Shown one piece after another: positions 24,386 to 30,177 of a DNA stretch of 30,177 nt (position 1 is its first letter; every line of letters begins with the position of its first letter). The notes under the pieces were generated by a model, which was not told the DNA's origin, ran no database searches, and worked only from the letters and a program-made list of their open reading frames with translations. Source of the stretch: an uncultured Mollicutes bacterium (GTDB lineage Bacteria; Bacillota_I; Bacilli_A; ML615J-28; CAG-313); contig URLJ01000015.1 of the NCBI GenBank assembly GCA_900548675.1, positions 1 through 30,177 of the forward strand, given 5' to 3'. The translations under genes were made by a program, and so were the position numbers.

Positions 24386-24967
24386 CTATAAAAAATCTTC
24401 AATTATATCTAAAACTGAGTTTAATCCATAACCATTTTCAGAGGATACTAAAGTGATACAAGACATATCTTCTAGCGAAAGCTCATTCATTATATCTTTT
24501 TGCGTACGATAATAGAGTGTTTTACCTATTTTATCTATTTTAGTAGCGATAATTCTTACATTTAAATTTAAATGTTTTAGATATTCATACATAAGTTTGT
24601 CATCTTCTGTCGGTTTATGTCTACCGTCAACAATTAAAAAAACAATTTTTAAGTTTTGATTGTTAGTTAAATACTCCTCAATCATCTTGCCAAAATAAAT
24701 TCTTTTTTCCACGGATTTTGATGCATAACCATATCCTGGTACATCAACAAATGTAAAGGAATCATTTATTCTAAAAAAATTTAAAACTTGTGTTTTCCCA
24801 GGTTTACTAGAAGTATATGCTAAATTTTTTCTATTACACAAAGCGTTGATTAAACTACTTTTTCCAACATTAGACCGCCCAACAAAAACAAATTGAGCCC
24901 CTTCTAGATTGGGCATCGTATTTTTATCTACTGCTCCTATAATATATTCAGATTTTGTAATTTTCAT
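24386..24967 (-). CDS. engB: Ribosome assembly GTPase EngB (YsxC)
   Basis: Essential GTPase of late 50S assembly, cytoplasmic. 193 residues, as usual. G1 VGRSNVGKSS (near 30), G2 region KPGKTQ, G3 DVPGYG, G4 TKID and the G5-like SSENGYG are all present. AAGGAGG precedes the start. It begins 17 bases after the rnpB terminator, with no room for a promoter of its own, and no terminator separates it from spoVID. In Bacillus engB heads a stretch that leads through the hem genes to ysxE-spoVID; here the hem genes are absent and spoVID follows directly. Confidence 0.97.
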   Translation of the reverse strand: MKITKSEYIIGAVDKNTMPNLEGAQFVFVGRSNVGKSSLINALCNRKNLAYTSSKPGKTQVLNFFRINDSFTFVDVPGYGYASKSVEKRIYFGKMIEEYLTNNQNLKIVFLIVDGRHKPTEDDKLMYEYLKHLNLNVRIIATKIDKIGKTLYYRTQKDIMNELSLEDMSCITLVSSENGYGLNSVLDIIEDFL

Positions 24968-24984
24968 AGTGCCTCCTTTTGAAG

Positions 24985-25008
24985 AAAACCCGCAAAAATG
25001 CGGGTTTT
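24985..25008 (-). terminator. Terminator of rnpB
   Basis: On the minus strand AAAACCCGC pairs with GCGGGTTTT (9 pairs), loop ATTTTT, then CTTC. It closes the RNase P RNA gene and ends 17 bases before the engB start. Confidence 0.85.
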
Positions 25009-25011
25009 AAG

Positions 25012-25378
25012 TATTCAATACAATTATAAGCCATATTCTGTACCCGAAGGTGGTAATCATTTATCTCAATTAAAAACTAAGTATTACTAGTTTTTAAAAG
25101 CAACTCATCAGTTCAATTTCCTTTGAGTCGTGCCCCTACCAAAATTTGGGTTGCTAGCTTGAGGGGTTTACCCGTTCCACTTTCTTGTTTCCAAGAAACT
25201 CGTCTCTGTGGCACTTTATGAAATAAACCATTGTTTCCATTAGGTTATCTTTCGCCGTCAATTTTATAAACTGCCTTAACTTATTTATTAATTAAGCACA
25301 AACACTACAGGCATCGCAGCCTGTGCTAGTATGGACTTTCCTAACAATTTCTTGCTCGATTACCCATTGTATTGATTA
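25012..25378 (-). ncRNA. rnpB: RNase P RNA, type B (Bacillus type)
   Basis: Catalytic RNA that matures tRNA 5' ends. Signature stretches on the minus strand are GGAAAGTCCATACTAGCAC near the 5' end, GTAGTGTTTGTGC, GGTAAACCCCTCAAGC, ACCCAAATTTTGGTAGGGG (as in Bacillus subtilis) and ACAGAATATGGCTTAT at the 3' end. Helix P1 is visible as TCAATACAAT (25366-25375) pairing with ATTGTATTGA (25015-25024). The gene begins about 4 bases after the pnp stop codon, so either it is cut from a pnp transcript or its promoter lies in the 3' end of pnp; I see no convincing promoter there. This fills the apparent non-coding gap between pnp and engB. Confidence 0.96.
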
Positions 25379-25381
25379 ATA

Positions 25382-27541
25382 TTAATTTTCTGATTTTTCT
25401 TTTTGTTCAGTATCTTCTTTTTGAGATTCGGGTGCAGGTAGAGCATCTTTTCTCGATAACATAACTTTACCTTTTTCATCAAAGCCTATTACTTTGACTA
25501 CGATTTCATCGCCTTCATGAACGATATCTTCAACTTTCTGAACACGATTACGATCCAAATTAGAAATATGAACTAAGCCTTCATATCCAGGCCACAATTC
25601 AACGAAGCATCCGAATTTCATATTTTTTACTACTGTTGCATGATATATTTCACCAACTTTTGCTTCTCTTGTGATGCTTTCAATTTTAGCGATAGCCTTA
25701 TCAATCCATTCAGACTCTGAATGCATTACAAAAACGCGTCCATCTTGTTCTATATCAATTTTAACATCGTTGCACTCTTTAATGATATCTTGAATAATCT
25801 TTCCTCCAGAACCAATAACATCTCTAATTCTTTCAGGATTAATGCGAATCATTCTTACCTTTGGTGCATAATCACTTAATTTTTCACGTACAGTAGGAAT
25901 AGTTGTCATCATATGATCCAAGATTTGGAAACGACCTTTTTTAGCTTGAGCTAAAGCTTCTTTAATTATTTCTCTAGTTATACCTTTAATTTTGATATCC
26001 ATTTGAAGGGCAGTAATACCATTTTTTGTTCCTGCTACCTTGAAATCCATATCTCCATAATGGTCTTCTAATCCTTGGATATCTGTCAAAATTGTATAAT
26101 TGTCACCATCACTTATTAATCCCATAGCAATACCCGCAACAGGAGCCTTAATAGGTACGCCAGCTGCCATCAATGCCATCGTGCCAGCACAAATAGATGC
26201 TTGTGAGGAAGAACCATTTGATTCTAATATCTCACTAACAACTCTGATTGTGTAAGGGAACTCATCTTCAGACGGTATAACTTGAAGAATAGCTCTTTCC
26301 CCTAAAGCACCATGGCCAATTTCTCTTCTTCCTGGAGAACCATATCTGCCTGTTGAACCAACACAAAATTGAGGGAAATTGTAATGAAGCATGAAACGTT
26401 TTCCTTCTTCAACACCTAATCCATCAATTATTTGAAATTCATTCAAAGAACCTAATGTAACTACAGATAAAGCTTGTGTTTGTCCTCTTGTGAAAAGAGC
26501 GGAACCATGTGTGCGCTCAAAAATATCAACTCTTGAAGATAAAGGTCTAATTTCATCAACCTGTCTACCATCAGGACGAATTTTATCAACTGTGATTAGT
26601 CTACGAACTTCCATAGCAATCATTTCTTCTAATAGCATATTTACATATGACATTTTCTTTTCTTTATCAGGATCAAGAACCCATAATTCTTCAAAATGTT
26701 CTCTAGTGCGATCGCAAATTTCATCACAAGCTTCTTGACGTGCTAATTTTTCATGAATAGAAATTGCAGCGACAAGTTCTTCTTTTGCATATCCTTCAAC
26801 AGCTGTTCTAATGTCAGTTGGAATAGCAAAAAGGTCTACTTCCATTTTTGGTTTTCCTACTGCTTTAATTATTTCTTCTTCAAAGGCTATTAAACGTTTA
26901 ATTTCCTCATGCCCAAACATCAAAGCTTCAAGCATATCATCTTCTGATACTTGCTTTGCTCCTGCTTCAACCATATTAATAGCATCTTTAGTTCCTGCAA
27001 CCGTTAAATTTATGTCACATTGTTCTAATTGTTCTGTAGTAGGATTTAAAATTAATTCACCATTCATACGTCCTACAACTACACCAGCAATTGGACCTTC
27101 AAAAGGAATTTCTGAAATACATAATGCAATACTAGAACCTAACATGGCTGTCATTGGCGCAGAATAATCAGGATTAGCACACATAACCATATTGACTACT
27201 TGAACTTCATTTCGAAATCCTTCAGCAAAAAGTGGTCTAATAGGACGGTCAATTAGTCGTGAAACTAACGTTTCGTGTTCAGTAGGGCGTCCTTCACGTT
27301 TTAAAAATCCACCAGGAATTTTACCACCCGCATACAATCTTTCTTGATATAATACGGTCAATGGGAAAAAGTCAGTGTCTAAAGTTGTTTTACTACCTAC
27401 TGCAGCAGATAAAACAGCTGTGTCATTATAGCGAACTAGACAAGCTCCACTAGCTTGTTTGGCTAGTTCACCAATTTCAACGATAATTTTTCGTTCTCCT
27501 TCTTTACATTTTTGGAGATATTCAAAAACTTGTTTTTCCAT
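25382..27541 (-). CDS. pnp: Polyribonucleotide nucleotidyltransferase (PNPase)
   Basis: Phosphate-dependent 3'-5' exoribonuclease of mRNA turnover, trimeric. 719 residues. Two RNase PH domains (about 10-140 and 315-540) are joined by an all-alpha linker; then come a KH domain (about 555-615, with VIGSGGKIIQDI) and an S1 domain (about 625-695, GCFVELWPGYEGLVHIS), and an acidic tail. The second PH core has the active-site stretch GDMDFKVAGT. AGGTGA precedes the start. It follows rpsO as in most Bacilli; the hairpins between them suggest partial termination or processing. Confidence 0.98.
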   Translation of the reverse strand: MEKQVFEYLQKCKEGERKIIVEIGELAKQASGACLVRYNDTAVLSAAVGSKTTLDTDFFPLTVLYQERLYAGGKIPGGFLKREGRPTEHETLVSRLIDRPIRPLFAEGFRNEVQVVNMVMCANPDYSAPMTAMLGSSIALCISEIPFEGPIAGVVVGRMNGELILNPTTEQLEQCDINLTVAGTKDAINMVEAGAKQVSEDDMLEALMFGHEEIKRLIAFEEEIIKAVGKPKMEVDLFAIPTDIRTAVEGYAKEELVAAISIHEKLARQEACDEICDRTREHFEELWVLDPDKEKKMSYVNMLLEEMIAMEVRRLITVDKIRPDGRQVDEIRPLSSRVDIFERTHGSALFTRGQTQALSVVTLGSLNEFQIIDGLGVEEGKRFMLHYNFPQFCVGSTGRYGSPGRREIGHGALGERAILQVIPSEDEFPYTIRVVSEILESNGSSSQASICAGTMALMAAGVPIKAPVAGIAMGLISDGDNYTILTDIQGLEDHYGDMDFKVAGTKNGITALQMDIKIKGITREIIKEALAQAKKGRFQILDHMMTTIPTVREKLSDYAPKVRMIRINPERIRDVIGSGGKIIQDIIKECNDVKIDIEQDGRVFVMHSESEWIDKAIAKIESITREAKVGEIYHATVVKNMKFGCFVELWPGYEGLVHISNLDRNRVQKVEDIVHEGDEIVVKVIGFDEKGKVMLSRKDALPAPESQKEDTEQKEKSEN

Positions 27542-27574
27542 AAATCACCTATATAATAATAAATTTTATTAAAA

Positions 27575-27591
27575 CATGTTTATAAAACATG
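27575..27591 (-). promoter_or_regulatory. Hairpin in the pnp leader
   Basis: On the minus strand CATGTTT pairs with AAACATG around TAT, followed by TTTTAATAAAATTT. It lies between the rpsO terminator and the pnp ribosome binding site. It may be an RNA processing site or a weak second terminator. Confidence 0.35.
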
Positions 27592-27609
27592 AATAAATAA
27601 CAATTAAAT

Positions 27610-27627
27610 AGGGCACAAACGTGCCCT
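27610..27627 (-). terminator. Terminator or attenuator after rpsO
   Basis: On the minus strand AGGGCAC pairs with GTGCCCT, loop GTTT, followed by the weak T-tract ATTTAATT. It comes 5 bases after the rpsO stop. The poor tract suggests partial read-through into pnp. Confidence 0.7.
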
Positions 27628-27632
27628 AACTG

Positions 27633-27905
27633 CTATTTTCTTAATCCTAATTTTGCAATTAAATCACGATATCTTTGGATGTCAGCATTTTTTAAATATG
27701 TTAAAAGGTTACGACGATGACCTACTTTTTTAAGTAGACCACGACGGCTGTGGAAATCGTGAGGATGTGAACTTAAATGCTCATTAATCTTTAAGATTTC
27801 AGCTGAAAGAATCGCAATTTGAACTTCTGGTGAACCAGTGTCACCTTCTGCACGTGCAAATTGGCTAACGATAGCGGCTTTTTGGTCTTTACTAATACAA
27901 GACAT
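27633..27905 (-). CDS. rpsO: Ribosomal protein S15
   Basis: Primary 16S rRNA-binding protein of the small subunit, 90 residues, the normal size. The four-helix sequence is well conserved: GDTGSPEVQIAIL, the loop HLSSHPHDFHSRRGLL that contacts the 16S three-way junction, and YRDLIAKLGLRK at the end. The start has AAGGAGG. The leader of about 95 bases can fold and may bind S15 for autoregulation, as known in other bacteria. It has its own promoter, downstream of the ribF terminator. Confidence 0.98.
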   Translation of the reverse strand: MSCISKDQKAAIVSQFARAEGDTGSPEVQIAILSAEILKINEHLSSHPHDFHSRRGLLKKVGHRRNLLTYLKNADIQRYRDLIAKLGLRK

Positions 27906-27911
27906 ATTTTT

Positions 27912-28000
27912 CCTCCTTTTATATTTTTGCCTATATCATCGAAAAGCGTTTCTAGATAAACTAGACGGAAGAAAATCGCTAAACATTGAAATAGGTCTTT
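27912..28000 (-). promoter_or_regulatory. Structured rpsO leader, possible S15 autoregulatory element
   Basis: On the minus strand CGTCTAG pairs with CTAG(AA)ACG around TTTAT, enclosed by AGCG and CGCT that could close a junction; the ribosome binding site follows some 35 bases later. S15 is known to repress its own mRNA through structures mimicking its 16S site. That this leader does so is inference. Confidence 0.4.
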
Positions 28001-28003
28001 ATT

Positions 28004-28032
28004 ATTATACAACAACTCAAAGAAAAAAGCAA
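28004..28032 (-). promoter_or_regulatory. Promoter of rpsO
   Basis: On the minus strand TTGCTT (28027-28032), 17 bases, TATAAT (28004-28009). The -35 lies inside the 3' arm of the ribF terminator. Confidence 0.65.
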
Positions 28033-28060
28033 GAAAATAACTATTTTAGTATCTTCTCGC
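28022..28060 (-). terminator. Original terminator of ribF, now displaced from the gene
   Basis: On the minus strand GCGAGAAGATA pairs with TATTTTCTTGC (11 pairs, two G-U), loop CTAAAATAGT, followed by six T. The 5' arm and loop are a copy of the ribF 3' end (see 28036-28061). The true ribF stop lies about 190 bases upstream in transcription because of the intervening element. The copy next to the stop codon has lost the 3' arm. Confidence 0.8.
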
Positions 28061-28061
28061 T
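28036..28061 (+). repeat. 26-base direct repeat, copy 1 (duplicated ribF 3' end)
   Basis: It is identical to 28228-28253 except for one base (T/C). It flanks the element at 28062-28227 on the rpsO side. It reads as a target duplication made when the element inserted. Confidence 0.85.
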
Positions 28062-28227
28062 TTGTTATGTTACAATTGATGTGAGACTTCTTGAATTGAA
28101 AAAAGATCTAAATCCTGATTTAATTTTAATAGCAACCAAAAAAAACAATCAGAAAGGATTTAGAACTATGATTATTATATCACGAATTCCCCATAAATCA
28201 AGAACAAGACATCATCGACAAATCAAC
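28062..28227 (+). mobile_element. MITE-like or internally deleted insertion element of about 166 bases
   Basis: The stretch lies exactly between the two 26-base direct repeats. Its first 70 bases match 30101-30170 with two differences by eye, and its last 19 bases match 55-73 with one difference, so it belongs to a dispersed family. The two ends are weakly inverted (GTT...GATGT in both). Inside, TCTAAATCCT...AGGATTTAGA form a 10-base perfect inverted repeat. AAAGGA followed by ATG at 28168 could be the remnant of a transposase start; the frame runs out of the element after about 20 codons. No transposase remains, so movement would need one in trans. Family assignment is not possible from this piece. 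Confidence 0.6.
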
Positions 28228-28253
28228 AATAACTATTTTAGTATCCTCTCGCT
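28228..28253 (+). repeat. 26-base direct repeat, copy 2 (in the ribF 3' end)
   Basis: Second copy of the repeat at 28036. It covers the last codons and the stop of ribF (TAA at 28238-28240). It shows that the insertion left the ribF C-terminus intact but separated it from its terminator. Confidence 0.85.
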
Positions 28254-29149
28254 AAGTTAGCGTCAGCCTCTATTTGCTTTATTAATGCTTCTTTTGTAAT
28301 AAATTTTTTTTCATCTCGTACATATTTTAAGAACATGACCTTTATTATTTTCCCATACACGTTGTCCTTAAAATCAAGAATATTAACCTCAATCGTTGTA
28401 TTATCATTATAATTTATAGTTGGATTATGTCCAATATTACAAACCCCGCGATATTTACAATTATTTATGATTACATCTACAACATAAACTCCTCTTTTAG
28501 GAATTACGTAAGGCTCATATAACGCAACATTAGCGGTTGGAAAACCGATAGTCCTACCTACTTGGCGACCCGCACATACTTTTCCTATTATTTGATACGG
28601 TCTTCCTAATAGCTCTGTGACTTCTTCGATATTTCCATCTTTAATTTTATTTTTTATCATGAAAGAACCTATTTTTTTCTTTTCTAGCTGAAGTTCTTCG
28701 ACTATTTCCACTTGAATACCTAATTTTCTCAAAGTATCAGCATTGCCAAGTCCTTTATTTCCAAATTTAAAATCAGGGCCAACAACTATTATTTTTATAT
28801 TTAATTTGTTCAAATACTCTTCAACAAAACTTTCAGGAGATATGGTTGCAAAATTATCATCAAATTTAATTATAAATACAGAATCTATGCCATAACTTTC
28901 TAATATTTTCAATTTTTCTTTTAACGGAGTTATGCATTCATATTTATCGCATTTGTTTAAAATAATATCCGGATGAGGGTCAAAAGTTATTACAGCACTC
29001 TTAATAGCACCATTATAACGCTTTTTAAAATCACTAATTTTCTTAAGTAATTCTTGATGCCCGATGTGGACACCATCTAGTTCTCCCATCACCGCAACAT
29101 AGTTGTCTTGTAGAGAACCGACCATATCAGTAATTTTAATTACTTCCAT
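28238..29149 (-). CDS. ribF: Bifunctional riboflavin kinase / FAD synthetase
   Basis: Makes FMN and then FAD from riboflavin. 303 residues, normal for RibF. The N-terminal adenylyltransferase has GELDGVHIGHQELL (the usual GxFDGVHxGH with Phe replaced by Leu) and TFDPHP; the C-terminal kinase domain has GRTIGFPTANV and the YRGVCNIGHNPT stretch. Its ATG lies inside the 3' end of truB (10-base overlap) with only a weak ribosome binding site, so translation is coupled. The 3' end is duplicated by the insertion described at 28062-28227, but the protein appears complete. Confidence 0.96.
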   Translation of the reverse strand: MEVIKITDMVGSLQDNYVAVMGELDGVHIGHQELLKKISDFKKRYNGAIKSAVITFDPHPDIILNKCDKYECITPLKEKLKILESYGIDSVFIIKFDDNFATISPESFVEEYLNKLNIKIIVVGPDFKFGNKGLGNADTLRKLGIQVEIVEELQLEKKKIGSFMIKNKIKDGNIEEVTELLGRPYQIIGKVCAGRQVGRTIGFPTANVALYEPYVIPKRGVYVVDVIINNCKYRGVCNIGHNPTINYNDNTTIEVNILDFKDNVYGKIIKVMFLKYVRDEKKFITKEALIKQIEADANLARGY

Positions 29150-30024
29150 ACTCTAACCGCCTGATAGTAAGGTTTTTCAACCTCAATATATTTGTATACT
29201 GCGAGTAAATTATCACTATCTGTAAAAACAATGTAATCATGATGTTCAGTAAAAGTTTTAGAGCTTATCTTCATGCCGTTAATGACTTTTTTGTGTATTT
29301 CGTTATTTTCACTACAGTTAAATTGATAATAGCTACTGAGACATTCAAGTGATTTAATAAGGTGAGGATTTTCTAGAGAAATTTCTTCTAGTTTGACAGC
29401 ATCATTAAGTTTAAAGTTACCGCTTTGTACTCTCACCAAGCTTCCCATACAGCTGTTTACACCTAATTTTTTACCTATATCATAACATAATGATCTAATA
29501 TAAGTACCTCGCGATACTTTTGTAATTATTTTAAAACTAGTTATGAAACCATCGCGCTTAAGAGTATTAATTCTTTTGATAGAATGAATTGTTATTTCGC
29601 GCTTTGGCAGGGTCACTTCTTCGCTTTTTCTTGCATATTCATATAATTTTTTTCCTGCAACTTTAATGGCCGAATAAATTGGAGCTTCTTGAAGCTGCTT
29701 TCCTATAAAAGAATTTAAAACTCTATCGATTTCTTCTTCAGTAATAAAACTAGTATCCTCGATTGGTGATTTCTCACCTTCCAAATCGTAAGTTGTAGTA
29801 GTAAATCCCAGGATTACTTCGGCTTCGTAAACTTTATAATCATCCTCTAAAAATGGTGCAAGCTTTGTGGCATTGCCCACCATTACAATTAAAACGCCTT
29901 CTGCAAGTGGATCTAAAGTTCCTAGATGACCAACATGTTTTGTACAAAGAATTCTTCTAACACTACTCACTACATCGTGACTAGTCATATTTTTCTCTTT
30001 ATATATGTTAATAATACCATTCAT
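29140..30024 (-). CDS. truB: tRNA pseudouridine-55 synthase
   Basis: Makes pseudouridine 55 in the T-loop of tRNAs. About 294 residues. The catalytic Asp is in GHLGTLDPLAEGVL near residue 37; NIYKEKNMTSHDVV at the start, the KVSRGTYIRSL stretch and the PUA-like C-terminus are typical. Upstream in-frame ATG/GTG codons (30036, 30033, 30030) overlap the GGTGAT ribosome binding site (30029-30034), so the ATG at 30024 is chosen. It leads the truB-ribF unit and has its own promoter. Confidence 0.96.
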   Translation of the reverse strand: MNGIINIYKEKNMTSHDVVSSVRRILCTKHVGHLGTLDPLAEGVLIVMVGNATKLAPFLEDDYKVYEAEVILGFTTTTYDLEGEKSPIEDTSFITEEEIDRVLNSFIGKQLQEAPIYSAIKVAGKKLYEYARKSEEVTLPKREITIHSIKRINTLKRDGFITSFKIITKVSRGTYIRSLCYDIGKKLGVNSCMGSLVRVQSGNFKLNDAVKLEEISLENPHLIKSLECLSSYYQFNCSENNEIHKKVINGMKISSKTFTEHHDYIVFTDSDNLLAVYKYIEVEKPYYQAVRVWK

Positions 30025-30042
30025 AATCATCACCATCGTATT

Positions 30043-30071
30043 ATTTTATCATATATTTGAAATTTCTGCAA
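30043..30071 (-). promoter_or_regulatory. Promoter of truB-ribF
   Basis: On the minus strand TTGCAG (30066-30071), 17 bases, TAAAAT (30043-30048) with an extended TGn. Confidence 0.7.
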
Positions 30072-30100
30072 TTTTTTTTATACTTTTCTTAATCATTACC

Positions 30101-30177
30101 TTGTTGTGTTACAATTGATGTGAGACTTCTTGAATTGAAAAAAGATCTAAATCCTGATATAATTTTAATAACCCAAA
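30101..30177 (+). repeat. Left part of another copy of the dispersed element, cut by the window edge
   Basis: Bases 30101-30170 equal 28062-28131 with two differences (30106 and 30159); the sequences then diverge. It has the same orientation as the copy at 28062. It lies about 30 bases upstream of the truB promoter. Whether it is a full insertion sequence or another short copy cannot be told because the window ends here. Confidence 0.8.

Noticed and set aside
24968..25381. Apparent 414-base non-coding gap that might hide a small gene or tmRNA
   Set aside because: The whole stretch is explained by type B RNase P RNA and its terminator; the tmRNA signature and a tag reading frame are not seen.
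27838..28260. Plus-strand open frame of 140 codons across rpsO, its leader and the mobile element
   Set aside because: It begins inside rpsO on the opposite strand, spans a promoter, a terminator and two repeats, has no ribosome binding site, and its protein has no recognisable pattern. The part within the repeat is partly shared with 30101-30177, which explains its apparent conservation.

Overview
The window is low-G+C (roughly one third G+C, judged by eye), gene-dense bacterial DNA with the look of a spore-forming member of the Bacilli, probably an anaerobic or fermentative lineage near the Erysipelotrichales/Haloplasma/Turicibacter/RF39-type groups. The evidence is: AGGAGG-type ribosome binding sites; a type B (Bacillus-type) RNase P RNA; a T-box leader on valS; the Bacillus gene orders truB-ribF-rpsO-pnp, valS-folC-radC-spoIVFA-spoIVFB and spoVID-ysxE; and a meso-DAP-type MurE. 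TGA is used as a stop codon (spoIVFA, spoVID, murE), so this is not the Mycoplasma/Spiroplasma code. All genes but one lie on the minus strand.

Layout, read in the direction of transcription (right to left): truB-ribF (pseudouridine, FAD); rpsO, pnp, rnpB and engB (translation and RNA processing); spoVID-ysxE (spore coat); yceD-rpmF; rsmH. The cell-wall block ftsI-murE-mraY-murD follows. A single plus-strand aldose-epimerase gene sits between rsmH and ftsI, where ftsL is normally found. After the wall block come nadD-nadE (NAD synthesis), T-box-valS-folC-radC, spoIVFA-spoIVFB (SigK-processing protease pair), trxA, ppdK and a surface lipoprotein of the 5'-nucleotidase family.

The window resembles a condensed version of the Bacillus engB...spoVID...valS-folC...spoIVF region from which the heme genes, mreBCD/minCD and ftsL are absent. 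Genes are packed with 0-20 base gaps or overlaps. Several terminators start inside the last codons of the gene they end. Good -35/-10 promoters with exact 17-base spacers are visible upstream of ppdK, valS, nadD, yceD, rpsO, truB and the epimerase.

The most unusual points are: (1) a perfect inverted repeat over the spoVID ribosome binding site, with a sporulation-type promoter between its arms, which could block translation from engB read-through while allowing it from the sporulation transcript; (2) a roughly 166-base MITE-like element, flanked by a 26-base direct repeat, inserted into the ribF terminator, with related repeat ends at both edges of the window; (3) a NadD protein fused to an unrecognised N-terminal domain and with altered catalytic-site motifs. 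No CRISPR array, tRNA, phage gene or complete insertion sequence was seen.
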